Source: Salinicola sp. (GTDB taxonomy: Bacteria; Pseudomonadota; Gammaproteobacteria; Pseudomonadales; Halomonadaceae). Taken from it: a DNA stretch of 64,000 nt. Below, one piece after another: positions 33,703-42,264 of this stretch (positions are counted from its first letter, which is position 1; each line of letters starts with the position of its first letter). The stretch lies in contig NZNW01000133.1 in assembly GCA_002695065.1 (NCBI GenBank), positions 1-64,000 of the forward strand, given 5' to 3'. The position numbers were made by a program, and so were the translations under genes. The notes beneath the pieces are model-generated. The model was given only the letters and a program-made list of their open reading frames with translations. It was not told the origin of the DNA and made no database searches.

Positions 33703-34806
33703 TTACCCACCGGTCTTGCCTGCCTTCCCCCCGAACCGATGACCGCCGGCCGAAGCCGCCGCTCGTCGCTCTTCTTCCTGCTTTAGAATCAGTTCTCCCG
33801 CCGGGAGGCTGTCGCCCCGCGCTTTGCCGATACCGGCCCATTGCGCCCCGAAGCCCGTTTCGCCCCTTTCCTTGGCCGCGGCATTCAGTGCCTTGCCGAG
33901 ATCGTAGGTATTTGGATAGGCCGGGATCTCATCGCGGTCGGCATCTTCGGCCCAAGCGGTAAACCGATTGACCAGGCAGCGCGCAGGTCGACCGGAAACC
34001 GCACGCGTCATCACGGTGCCCTCGCCGGACACCAGGCGAGCCCGATAGGCTTCGTCGGCCGCGCTCTCCGGGCAACGGATGAAAGCCGTTCCCAATTGCG
34101 CGGCTGCCGCCCCCCAGTCCAGGGCGTGCTGGATATCGGCACCATCCATCAGGCCGCCCGCCGCGATGATCGGCAGAGATATCTCCTGGACGAGCTGGCG
34201 GGTCAGTGCTTGTGTCGATTGTCCTTCGTCAGTGGCATCGGGGTCGAACACGCCGCGATGGCCTCCCGCGCCCCACCCCTGGGCGACGATCGCATCGAGC
34301 CCGCACTCCGCGATCTGCCGGGCCTCGGCAAGGCAGGTTGCGGTCGCCATCAACCGGCATCCCGCCTGGCGCAGCGCCTCGATCTGCTCGGGCCGGGGAA
34401 GGCCGAAATGGAAGCTGACGACCGCAGGGCGGGTCTCGAGCAGGACTTCGAGCATGGCGTCGCTGGCCGGGAAGGACGAATAGATCTCCCTCAACTGCGC
34501 CGGTGGGGTCGCGCCGAACGACTCGAACAGCGGGCGGGCGCGCTCGATCCAGCGGCGTTCGCGGTCGTTGTCACGCAGCGCCGGCGCGTGACAGAAGACG
34601 TTGACGTTGAACGGCCGAGTCGTCAGGGCGCGGGTTTCCCGAATGGCCTTGCCTGCGCCCTCCGGCGTCGACGCGCCAACCCCCAGGGCGCCAAGCCCGC
34701 CGGCGTTGGAGACCGCGGCCGCCATGGCCGGTGTCGCGACGCCCGCCATGGGCGCCTGGAAGATCGGCGCTTTCAACCCAAGGTCGTTGATGAATTCGCA
34801 AGTCAT
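33703..34806 (-). CDS. Nitronate monooxygenase (2-nitropropane dioxygenase family)
   Basis: This 367-residue FMN enzyme has APIFQAPMAGVATPAMAAAVSNAGGLGALG at the N-terminus, QGWGAGGHRG with the catalytic histidine about 185, and IIAAGGLMDGADIQHALDWGAAAAQLGTAF. The family oxidises toxic nitronates such as propionate-3-nitronate. It follows hmp on the same strand after 88 bp, so it may be part of the nitrosative/nitro-compound defence module controlled by NsrR. Confidence 0.9.
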   Translation of the reverse strand: MTCEFINDLGLKAPIFQAPMAGVATPAMAAAVSNAGGLGALGVGASTPEGAGKAIRETRALTTRPFNVNVFCHAPALRDNDRERRWIERARPLFESFGATPPAQLREIYSSFPASDAMLEVLLETRPAVVSFHFGLPRPEQIEALRQAGCRLMATATCLAEARQIAECGLDAIVAQGWGAGGHRGVFDPDATDEGQSTQALTRQLVQEISLPIIAAGGLMDGADIQHALDWGAAAAQLGTAFIRCPESAADEAYRARLVSGEGTVMTRAVSGRPARCLVNRFTAWAEDADRDEIPAYPNTYDLGKALNAAAKERGETGFGAQWAGIGKARGDSLPAGELILKQEEERRAAASAGGHRFGGKAGKTGG

Positions 34807-34894
34807 GTCGCTATCTCCCCAGTCATGGCGTTGTTTCCCCGGTCATGGCGCTATTCAAGTGGTGTTGCGGCCCGGGCGTTCCATCGTCATCCGG

Positions 34895-36115
34895 TTAGGC
34901 CGCCAGCGGCTGTGCTGGGCCGAAACATTCGTAGCGGCGATCGCCGGCCGCCACGCCACGGGTTTCCAGCATCCGATCGACCCGGCTCATCATCGGTAGC
35001 GGCCCGCAGAAATAGTAGGTCGCTCCCCACCCGCCAATCCAGCGTTCGAGGTCTGCCGGTTCCAGCTCGCCGCGCTTGATCCCGGAGTCGCCGGCGCCGT
35101 CCGCTTCGCCTGGCTCGCTCAAGCACACGTGCAGGCTGAAGTTCGGATGACGGCTGGCCAGCGTCTCCAGTTCGCGGGTGAACGGTCGCAGCCCGCCGTG
35201 GCGTACGGCCTGGATGAAGATAACCGGCTGCGACGGGGAGGCGTGCAGTGCCGCGTGGGCCATGGAGACCAGCGGTGTGGCACCGATGCCGCCGGCGATG
35301 AAGACCAGCGGCTTGTCCGCCGATTCCGGCAGCTCGAGCGTGAACGCACCGCACGGCGGTGAGAGCTCGATCCGGTCGCCCTGGGCCAGGTCGTCGTGAA
35401 TGCGGTTCGAGACATCGCCCCCGGGAGCCTCGCCATCCCCGACCTCACGTTTGACGCTGATTCGATAAGCCGCGGCGCCCGGCGCGTTGGAGAGACTGTA
35501 GTTGCGCATGGCGGTGTGGCCATCGGCATCCTGCACGCGAATCGAGACATACTGCCCTGGCAGGTGCGCGGGCGGCTCGCTGCCGTCCGCCGGCACCAAA
35601 TAGAGGGAGACGATGTTGTCGCTCTCGCGCTCGCGCCGCACGATCGTGAACGGCTTGAATCCCGCCCAACCCTGATGTTCGCGCTGTTCGGCGTAGATCG
35701 TCCGTTCGCGCTCGATGAACACCCTGGCCAGTTCGCCGTAGGCCGCAGCCCAGGCATCGAGCACCTCGTCGGTGGCGGCGTCGCCCAGCACTTCCCGGAT
35801 CGACGCCAGCAAGTGCTCGCCGACGATCGGATAGTGTTCCGGCTGGATCGTCAACGAGGCGTGCTTCTGGGCGATCACCTCGATGGCATCGGCGAGCGCC
35901 GCCGGATCGTCGATATGCTGGGCGTAGGCGAGAATGGCGCCGGCCAGGGCCCGCTGTTGACCGCCAGAGCGCTGATGCGCGGGATTGAAGTAGTGCCGGA
36001 CCTCGGGGTGGTGCTCGAACAGGCGGGCGTAGAAGTGGCGGGTCAGTGTCTCGCCATGCTGTCTCAGCACCGGGATGGTGCTCTTGACGATATCGATCTG
36101 GGCGGTGGTTGGCAT
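34895..36115 (-). CDS. hmp: Flavohemoprotein, nitric oxide dioxygenase
   Basis: The 406-residue protein has the three expected domains. The globin domain has Tyr29 and proximal His85 (QKHASLTIQ), the FAD domain has RNYSLSNAPG, and the NAD domain has GGIGATPLVSMAH and FCGPLPMM. It converts NO and O2 to nitrate in the cytoplasm. It diverges from an nsrR-type repressor gene, with the site GGTATTTTAAATGCC between them, which is the standard arrangement for NO-responsive control. Confidence 0.96.
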   Translation of the reverse strand: MPTTAQIDIVKSTIPVLRQHGETLTRHFYARLFEHHPEVRHYFNPAHQRSGGQQRALAGAILAYAQHIDDPAALADAIEVIAQKHASLTIQPEHYPIVGEHLLASIREVLGDAATDEVLDAWAAAYGELARVFIERERTIYAEQREHQGWAGFKPFTIVRRERESDNIVSLYLVPADGSEPPAHLPGQYVSIRVQDADGHTAMRNYSLSNAPGAAAYRISVKREVGDGEAPGGDVSNRIHDDLAQGDRIELSPPCGAFTLELPESADKPLVFIAGGIGATPLVSMAHAALHASPSQPVIFIQAVRHGGLRPFTRELETLASRHPNFSLHVCLSEPGEADGAGDSGIKRGELEPADLERWIGGWGATYYFCGPLPMMSRVDRMLETRGVAAGDRRYECFGPAQPLAA

Positions 36116-36142
36116 CTCGACTCCTCTGGCAGGATTTTAATC

Positions 36143-36157
36143 GGTATTTTAAATGCC
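36143..36157. promoter_or_regulatory. Putative NsrR site GGTATTTTAAATGCC
   Basis: This imperfect palindrome, with a core like the AAATGC-type NsrR box, lies between the divergent hmp and nsrR starts. The surroundings are A+T-rich. Confidence 0.65.
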
Positions 36158-36204
36158 TATTTAAATGGGAGTATCATTTACCAAATTATGGCTGTCAAGC
36201 GCTG

Positions 36205-36639
36205 ATGAAACTGACGACGCACACCGATTACGCCCTGAGACTGCTGATCTACCTGGCGGTGAGGGACGACCAGATGCCGGCCACGGTACAGGCCGCTGCG
36301 ACACACTACGGCATCTCCACGCATCATCTGGCCAAGGTCGCCCAGACACTGGTGCAACTGGGGTACGTGGCCAGCCTGCGCGGGCGGGGCGGCGGCCTGC
36401 GGCTTCAGCGGCCCGCCGAGGAGATCGGCATCGGCGCGCTGGTGAGGCAAACCGAAAACCTGGAGCTGCTGGAGTGTTTCGGGCCGGAATCGACCTGTCC
36501 GATCGAACCGGGCTGCCGCCTGAAGGGCGTGCTAGCCAAGGCCCAGCAGGCCTTTCTCGCCGTGCTCGACGGCTATGTGCTGGCCGACCTGGTCGAGAAT
36601 CGCCAGGCGCTGCGCGTGCTGCTGGGCCATCCGGCCTGA
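36205..36639 (+). CDS. nsrR: Rrf2-family NO-sensing repressor NsrR
   Basis: The protein has 144 residues from MKLTTHTDYALRLLIYLA. The Rrf2 winged helix includes GISTHHLAKVAQTLVQLGYV and the RGRGGGLRL wing. Three cysteines (ECFGPESTC and GC in PIEPGCRL) bind the Fe-S cluster that NO destroys, which lifts repression. It is divergent from hmp. The start at 36205 matches the conserved family N-terminus. Confidence 0.93.
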   Translation: MKLTTHTDYALRLLIYLAVRDDQMPATVQAAATHYGISTHHLAKVAQTLVQLGYVASLRGRGGGLRLQRPAEEIGIGALVRQTENLELLECFGPESTCPIEPGCRLKGVLAKAQQAFLAVLDGYVLADLVENRQALRVLLGHPA

Positions 36640-36673
36640 ATGGCTCGCCCCCGGGCAGGGCGAGCCGGATCGT

Positions 36674-37660
36674 TCATCGATTGACATCCACGACGAGGCG
36701 ACCGCGGACGCTGCCGGCCAGGAGCCCGCTCGCCGCATCGATGGCCTGCGACAGGCCGATATCGGTCGTCGTCCACTCCAGCCTCTCCAGGTCGAGTTCC
36801 GTGGCCAGGCGGGACCAGGCCTCCGTCCGTTCCGCATGGGGCCTGAACACGCTGTTGATGCCGAGCAGCGACACGCCTCTCAGGATGAACGGCGCGACGG
36901 TGGCCGGGAAATCCATCCCCTGGGCCAGCCCGCAGGCCGCCACCAGCCCATCGGACTGGGTCTGCGCGCAGGCGTTGGCGAGGGTGTGGCTGCCGACCGA
37001 GTCGATGACCGCCGCCCAGCGCGTCTCGTCCAACGGGCGCCCCGGTTTCGACAGCGGCTCCCGTGGCAGGATCTCCGAGGCGCCGAGAGACTCCAGGTGT
37101 TGCCGTTCTTCCGGGCGCCCGGTCGAGGCGACGACACGATAGCCCCGGCTTGCCAGCAGCATGATGGCGACACTGCCGACGCCGCCGTTGGCACCGGTGA
37201 CGAGAACGTCGCCGCGGCCCGGCTCGAGCCCGTGTCGCTCCAGCGCCATCAGGCTCAGCATCGCCGTGTAGCCCGCCGTGCCGATCGCCATGGTTTGCCG
37301 TAGGTCGAGGCCGCGGGGAAGGGCGGTCAACCATTCCGAGCGCACCCGGGCCATCTGCGCCAGCCCGCCCCAGTGCGATTCGCCGATTCCCCAGCCGTTG
37401 ATCAGCACCCGGTCGCCCGGTTGCCAGGCCGGGTCATCGCTCTGCTCCACCGTGCCGGCCAGGTCGATGCCGGGCACCATCGGGAACCGGCGGATCACCG
37501 GCCCCTTGCCGGTGATCGCCAGGGCGTCCTTGTAGTTGAGCGTGCTCCACGCCACGCGGACGACAACGTCACCCGGCGGAAGGGCATCGGGCGCCAGCCG
37601 AGACAGCGTCGCCTCGGATGACCGGTCTTCGTGCTGGCTGACCACAATGGCATTGAACAT
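36674..37660 (-). CDS. acuI: Acryloyl-CoA reductase/quinone oxidoreductase, AcuI/YhdH family
   Basis: This 328-residue medium-chain dehydrogenase lacks zinc-ligand cysteines. It has STLNYKDALAITGKGPVIRRFPMVPGIDLAGTV, INGWGIGESHWGGLA, GTAGYTAMLSL and GANGGVGSVA. This is the AcuI/YhdH signature. These NADPH enzymes detoxify acryloyl-CoA formed in propionate or DMSP breakdown, which suits a marine or saline habitat. No other DMSP gene is adjacent, so the physiological role stays open. Confidence 0.87.
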   Translation of the reverse strand: MFNAIVVSQHEDRSSEATLSRLAPDALPPGDVVVRVAWSTLNYKDALAITGKGPVIRRFPMVPGIDLAGTVEQSDDPAWQPGDRVLINGWGIGESHWGGLAQMARVRSEWLTALPRGLDLRQTMAIGTAGYTAMLSLMALERHGLEPGRGDVLVTGANGGVGSVAIMLLASRGYRVVASTGRPEERQHLESLGASEILPREPLSKPGRPLDETRWAAVIDSVGSHTLANACAQTQSDGLVAACGLAQGMDFPATVAPFILRGVSLLGINSVFRPHAERTEAWSRLATELDLERLEWTTTDIGLSQAIDAASGLLAGSVRGRLVVDVNR

Positions 37661-37717
37661 GGCTGTCTCCTCGGCCGGGAACGGGTGTCGTGGAATCGCG
37701 AGCGGCGAGCGGCCGGA

Positions 37718-38854
37718 TCACCGCCGCTCTAGCGCTGGCGCGCAGATGACGATGAAGCACGCCAGGATGCCCAACAGGCAGAAAGCATAGTGCAGGGTGA
37801 TGAAGTGGGCGGTAAAGCCGATCGCCGGTGGGCCCACCAGCATCGCGCCGTAGCCCAGTGTCGAGACGCTGGCGATCGCCACGCCTGGCGACGTCTCCGG
37901 ATCGTTGGCGGCGCGAGTGATCGCCAGCGGCATGATCAGGGCGTAGCCCACGCCGAGCAGCACGAAGCCCGCCAGGGCGGTGTAGAGATTGGCAAACAGC
38001 ACCGCCAGCAGCACGCCGGCCAATGCCGAGGATCCGGCAAAGCGCGCTGCTTTCCTCGGGCCGAAGGCCGATATCAGGCGATCCCCCATGAGCCGCATGA
38101 TCACCATGGCCACCGAGAACACGGTGTAGCCGAGCGCCGCCTGCGCTTCGCTGGCCGACGTCACCGCCACCAGGAAGAGCGCGCTCCAGTCCGCCATGGC
38201 GCCTTCGCCGATCGAGGCGCACATGGCAATGATGCCCACCCATAGCAGGCCGCCCCTGGGCAGCGGGAACAGGCTGCCGCCGGAGGCGCGGGGGCGGGTT
38301 TCGGACTGCCAGCGAATGTGGGCAACCCAGCTCGTGATGGCGTAGAGCGACAAGGCGAAGACGGTGAAGTGCACCGCCAGCCCCAGTTCCAGCTTGACCG
38401 CCAGGTAGCCGGCGGCGGCACCGAGGCCGGCACCCAGGCTCCACATCGCATGCAGCGACGACATCACTCGCCTGCCGATGTATCGCTCCGCCTCGCCGGC
38501 CCAACTGTTCATGGCCACGTCCATGGCGCCGTGGGCGCCGCCGAACAGGAACAGCGCGGGCGCCAGCAGCCACAGTCCGGGGGCCAGCGCGATCAGGATC
38601 AGCGCCAGGGTGTAGAAGATCGCGATGGCGAGCGTCGTGCGTGCCGCGCCGAAGGCGTCCGAAGCGCGGCCGGCGAGCGGAAAGGAGACGATGGCGCCCA
38701 GCGCGAGCAGCAGTAGCAGCAGCCCCAACTGGCCGCCGTCGATCCCGTTTTGCTGAACGACGGTGGGGATTCGCGACGCCCAGGCGCCGAACAGCCCGCC
38801 ATTGAGGATGAAAGCGGCGGCAACGGCGAGCCAGATCCGGCGTGCACTAGGCAT
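37718..38854 (-). CDS. MFS transporter, YbjJ-like
   Basis: The protein has 378 residues from MPSARRIWLAVAAA, with about 12 membrane segments. WASRIPTVVQQNGIDGGQLG after TM1 is characteristic of the YbjJ branch of the major facilitator family, whose substrates are not established. Its start overlaps the end of the upstream DeoR-type gene by 8 bases, so the two are one transcription unit. The coupling suggests transport of the sugar-like compound sensed by the regulator. Confidence 0.82.
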   Translation of the reverse strand: MPSARRIWLAVAAAFILNGGLFGAWASRIPTVVQQNGIDGGQLGLLLLLLALGAIVSFPLAGRASDAFGAARTTLAIAIFYTLALILIALAPGLWLLAPALFLFGGAHGAMDVAMNSWAGEAERYIGRRVMSSLHAMWSLGAGLGAAAGYLAVKLELGLAVHFTVFALSLYAITSWVAHIRWQSETRPRASGGSLFPLPRGGLLWVGIIAMCASIGEGAMADWSALFLVAVTSASEAQAALGYTVFSVAMVIMRLMGDRLISAFGPRKAARFAGSSALAGVLLAVLFANLYTALAGFVLLGVGYALIMPLAITRAANDPETSPGVAIASVSTLGYGAMLVGPPAIGFTAHFITLHYAFCLLGILACFIVICAPALERR

Positions 38855-39599
38855 GAATGATCTCCATCCCATCCTGATTGAAATCCGCGACGGCGGTGGT
38901 GTCGGCGTCGGTGATGAGGCAGTCCAGGTGCTCCGGTGCAACGGCGCGGTAGCGCGCGCGGCGACCGATTTTCTCGCGCGAGGCCAGGGCGATCGTTCTG
39001 GCCGCCACCCGTGTCATCGCAAGCTTGAGCTGCGACTCGTGCAGGTCATCGGCACTGAGGCCGAATGCCGGGTCGATCCCGCAGACGCCGAGCACGGCGA
39101 TGTCGACATGGATATCCGTCGTGGCCAGCAGCGCGGCATCGCCGACATTGATGCCGCCGCTGGGGCTCAATTTCCCGCCCAGCATGAACACCTCGACGCC
39201 GTTCTTCTGGCAGGCCACGGCAATCCATGGCGAGGGGGTCATGACCAGCAGGCCGGGCTGCGGCTGCAGCCGCTCGGCCATCGCCAGCAGGGTGGTGCCG
39301 CCATCCAGCAGCAGCGTCGACGCGCCCTCGATTTCGCGTAGCGCGCGGGAGACGATTGCGGCCACCGCAGGGTTCTGGCTCGAGGTTCGATACTGCATCG
39401 GCGGTGACGGAGGCGCAGCGGAGACCGCGCCGCCGCGCACCCGTTGCACCTCGCCCCGTTGCTCCAGGGCGATGATGTCGCGGCGGATCGTATCCAGCGA
39501 CACCTCGAACTCCACGGCAAGCTCCTGCGCGATCAGTTCATCGCCGTTCGCGAGCCGTGCCAGGAGTTTCTGCTGCCGGGTCTGGGGTACATTGAGCAT
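38847..39599 (-). CDS. DeoR-family transcriptional regulator
   Basis: The 250-residue protein starts at MLNVPQTRQQKLLARLA, with AGGAAAG upstream. Its N-terminal HTH (ELAVEFEVSLDTIRRDIIALEQRGEVQRVRGGAV) is the DeoR signature, and the C-terminal DeoR sensor domain includes LLLDGGTTLLAMA and LLATTDIHVDIAVLGVCGID. Such regulators respond to phosphorylated sugars or related metabolites. It is co-transcribed with an MFS transporter and probably controls it. Confidence 0.88.
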   Translation of the reverse strand: MLNVPQTRQQKLLARLANGDELIAQELAVEFEVSLDTIRRDIIALEQRGEVQRVRGGAVSAAPPSPPMQYRTSSQNPAVAAIVSRALREIEGASTLLLDGGTTLLAMAERLQPQPGLLVMTPSPWIAVACQKNGVEVFMLGGKLSPSGGINVGDAALLATTDIHVDIAVLGVCGIDPAFGLSADDLHESQLKLAMTRVAARTIALASREKIGRRARYRAVAPEHLDCLITDADTTAVADFNQDGMEIIHA

Positions 39600-39780
39600 A
39601 TCGCCTTTCCTGCAAGATTTTGCGACAATGTGCATGAAGCTGCATTTTTGTGCAATCATGCGTGGCCGCCGACGTCGAACGGTCACTATGGACTCAGTGG
39701 GTGTAAGGCTTGCCGGTTGTGATGACATAACAGTGGCAGTGGGGACTAGATTTAGACGTGATCAACAGAGGAGATCACTG

Positions 39781-39933
39781 ATGTCCCAACAGACCTGTGC
39801 ATGCCCGAAGTGCGATTGCAAAGTCACCGACCGGTCGGTCGAGGCAGACGGCAAGTTGTATTGCTGCGAGGCCTGCGCCAATGGCCACGCCGATGGAAGC
39901 AAGGACTGCGGCCACGACTGCCAGTGCGGCTGA
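39781..39933 (+). CDS. Bacterial metallothionein
   Basis: This 50-residue cysteine-rich protein has MSQQTCACPKCDCKV, then CCEACANGH and CGHDCQCG. Nine to ten cysteines plus histidines bind Zn, Cd or Cu in the SmtA/BmtA style. The ATG follows GAGGAG closely. It is too short to stand out in a longer overlapping frame. A GC-rich hairpin (39945-39963) follows. Metal-responsive control is likely but no operator is evident. It would sequester zinc or toxic metals in the cytoplasm. Confidence 0.9.
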   Translation: MSQQTCACPKCDCKVTDRSVEADGKLYCCEACANGHADGSKDCGHDCQCG

Positions 39934-39944
39934 CCCCTAGGCCC

Positions 39945-39963
39945 CGGCGGCATGGTGCCGCCG
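39945..39963 (+). terminator. Hairpin after the metallothionein gene
   Basis: 8-bp arms CGGCGGCA and TGCCGCCG surround a TGG loop, extended by flanking GGCC bases. No U-run follows, so it may be a weak terminator or an mRNA-stabilising stem. Confidence 0.5.
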
Positions 39964-40181
39964 AGGCCGTCTTCATCGGCTGAAGCGCGGTAAGCCTGCT
40001 GACCTGTTTCTGCATCTGCCCATCGATGGCATCCCCTCCCAACCCCTCCAACTCATCGAGTCTCCGCTTCCACGCCGCGAGCCATCTTCGCGGATCTGAG
40101 GGACGATGATCCGTGCCGGTCGCGTGCCTGGTAATCCGCTGGCGGGCGAGCGAATCCGTGACGCGGCCATGGTGCGCCGTA

Positions 40182-40257
40182 GCGGCGTGATTCGGCACTG
40201 TCGGAGTGATTCGGTGCTATCGAAGTGATTCAGTACCATCGAAGTGATTCAGTACCA
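40182..40257 (+). repeat. Four tandem 19-bp repeats (TCGAAGTGATTCAGTACCA type)
   Basis: Four units start at 40182, 40201, 40220 and 40239. The last two are identical and the first two are diverged. They sit 75 bp before the Crp-type regulator start, in a position suited to regulation of it. Confidence 0.85.
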
Positions 40258-40331
40258 ACGACGGCGGAATGGGTCAGGATCGACTAGGCTCGAGTTGATT
40301 ATCTTGACCCAGTCAAACCGGTGGCTTGCTT

Positions 40332-41072
40332 ATGACCCGCTCAATTTCGCCGAACGATTTGATGATCCGAAGGCTGCAAAGTATTCATCCATTGTCGAAC
40401 GAAGAGGTTCGAGCGCTTGGAGAGTTACCCCTGGAGGTAGCGTCGCTGGAATCGGGTCACGATATCGTGCGCATGGGGGACCGGCCCAAGCAGTGCTGCG
40501 TGGTGATCGAGGGCTTTACCTGCATCTACAAACTGACGTCCGAAGGCGGGCGTCAGATCATGGCCATCCATGTCCCGGGGGACATCCCTGACATCCAGAG
40601 CCTGCACCTGGGATTGATGGATTTTGGCCTCGCAGCGATCAGTGCCTGCACCGTGGGCTATATCCCCCACGAGAAGATACAGCAGATGTGCGAAGCCCAT
40701 CCCCGGCTGGGGGTGGCCCTGTGGCGCGAGACCCTGATAGACGCGGCGATATATAGAGACTGGATGCTCAATATTGGCCAGCGTGAAGCTTTTGGAAGGG
40801 TGGCGCATCTGGTCTGTGAGCTGATGGTGCGCCTCAAGGCGGTGGGCCTCACTGAGGGGGATTCCTTCAAGTTCCCCGTTACTCAAGCCAATCTGGCCGA
40901 TGCCTTCGGTATCAGCTCGGTTCATATGAGCCGTGTCTACGGGGCTCTCGCCGCGAGCGGACTCCTCAAGGTCACCCGGACTCGGATCCAGGTGCTCGAC
41001 TGGGACGAGCTGCTGGAGGCCGGGGACTTCGACCCGACTTATCTCCATCTCGAAAAGAGCACTCCAGCCTAG
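40332..41072 (+). CDS. Crp/Fnr-family transcriptional regulator
   Basis: The 246-residue protein has an N-terminal cyclic-nucleotide-fold (LESGHDIVRMGDRPKQCCVVIEGFTCIYKL, GRQIMAIHVPGDIPDIQ) and a C-terminal HTH (TQANLADAFGISSVHMSRVYGALAASGLL). There is no Fnr-type cysteine cluster. A paralogue of similar layout is encoded at 63077-63937. The ligand is unknown. The tandem 19-bp repeats just upstream could be its own binding region. Confidence 0.87.
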   Translation: MTRSISPNDLMIRRLQSIHPLSNEEVRALGELPLEVASLESGHDIVRMGDRPKQCCVVIEGFTCIYKLTSEGGRQIMAIHVPGDIPDIQSLHLGLMDFGLAAISACTVGYIPHEKIQQMCEAHPRLGVALWRETLIDAAIYRDWMLNIGQREAFGRVAHLVCELMVRLKAVGLTEGDSFKFPVTQANLADAFGISSVHMSRVYGALAASGLLKVTRTRIQVLDWDELLEAGDFDPTYLHLEKSTPA

Positions 41073-41196
41073 AGGATGACGTTTTGGGGTCGGCAGCGGA
41101 GCGCTGCTGGCCCTTCTCTTTCTGAGCCGATTTTTAACGCCGTATTGCCGAGTGCAGGCAGTTTTCGTACAGAACCTGGAAGCGAGGTGACAGAGG

Positions 41197-41598
41197 ATGC
41201 GTGGTTTTCTACTGATTTCAGGCTTGTTCCTGGCTGGCCTGAGCGGACTGGTACAGGCTGACGACGCCTGCGACGACGCCACCACCCAGCAGGAGATGAA
41301 CGCGTGTGCAGGCGAGGGCTATCAAGCCGCGGACAAGGCGCTGAATACCACCTATGACGAGATCATGGGCCGGCTCGATGGTGATTCCAGGGAGCGCCTG
41401 AAGACAGCCCAGAGGGCCTGGATCGAGTTTCGCGACGCCGAATGTGATTTCGTGAGTGGGCCCACTTCGGGCGGTAGCGCCAACTCGATGGTGAAGGCCG
41501 GCTGCCTGGAAGACCTGACACGGCAGCGCACCGAAACGTTGAAGCGCTACTCGCAGTGCGAGGAGGGCGATATGAGCTGCCCGGTTCCCCGGCAATGA
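41197..41598 (+). CDS. LprI/DUF1311-like secreted protein
   Basis: The 133-residue protein has a signal peptide (LLISGLFLAGLSGLVQA). The mature part follows the DUF1311/LprI pattern: DDACDDATTQQEMNACAGEGYQAADKALNTTYDEIM, LKTAQRAWIEFRDAECDF and a further C-terminal cysteine set. Some relatives inhibit lysozyme. The six or more cysteines fit disulfides in the periplasm. It stands alone. Confidence 0.82.
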   Translation: MRGFLLISGLFLAGLSGLVQADDACDDATTQQEMNACAGEGYQAADKALNTTYDEIMGRLDGDSRERLKTAQRAWIEFRDAECDFVSGPTSGGSANSMVKAGCLEDLTRQRTETLKRYSQCEEGDMSCPVPRQ

Positions 41599-41744
41599 GG
41601 GCTCACGCTGCGCCGTGACGGTGGTTGCGGAGGTCGGGTGTCGTCCAGGCGAAGCCCGATTTATCCAAGGTGGATAGCGTATCGTTGGGCTGCCGGATGA
41701 GAAGCCCTAACCACGCATTGCGGTGGCCTGCCGAGGCCGGAAGT

Positions 41745-42170
41745 TTACGGTTTTCCAGAAGCCATCAGCGGTCTGAAACGGTCACGCTGGGCCCAGAGGG
41801 TCATCCCGCCGGTTGCCACCAAGATGGCAGCGAGTGGCAGTCCGTCCGGGTTCAACACCACATGGAACGCCACGATCACCGCCATGACAGGCGCAAGCAA
41901 TGCCAAGCCGAGTGCAGGCGCCCGATTGCTCAGCAGTAACGAAGCGCCGATCAGTTCGATGATTTTCATCAAGGGCCAGATAAACCCGGCCTCCTTGAGA
42001 GCGGTTTCAAAAGCCAAGCCCGCTACAGACGTTGGCGGATGGATAAGGTGCGATCCGGTGAATAGATACCAGAAGCCATCCATCGCGCCGATCAGGAAGA
42101 TGCTTCCAAGCACCAGTCTCGGGCCGGTATCGACCAATAAAACCTTTGCCTGCGGTAGCGAGAGCTCCAT
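41745..42170 (-). CDS. DoxX-like membrane protein
   Basis: The 141-residue protein has four membrane helices. It has LVLGSIFLIGAMDGFWYLF near the start, followed by LKEAGFIWPLMKIIELIGASLLLSNRAPALGLALLAPVMAVIV, as in DoxX/DoxD-type small membrane proteins. It is divergent from a LysR gene 95 bp away, which commonly indicates that the LysR protein controls it. Function is unknown. Confidence 0.75.
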   Translation of the reverse strand: MELSLPQAKVLLVDTGPRLVLGSIFLIGAMDGFWYLFTGSHLIHPPTSVAGLAFETALKEAGFIWPLMKIIELIGASLLLSNRAPALGLALLAPVMAVIVAFHVVLNPDGLPLAAILVATGGMTLWAQRDRFRPLMASGKP

Positions 42171-42264
42171 CTGAATCCCTTTCAGCTATAAGTTGAATGT
42201 TGACCGATGGAAGATCATTATGCGGTGAATTTCAGCGCAGAGAAGCGAATAGTCTTCATTTGGC

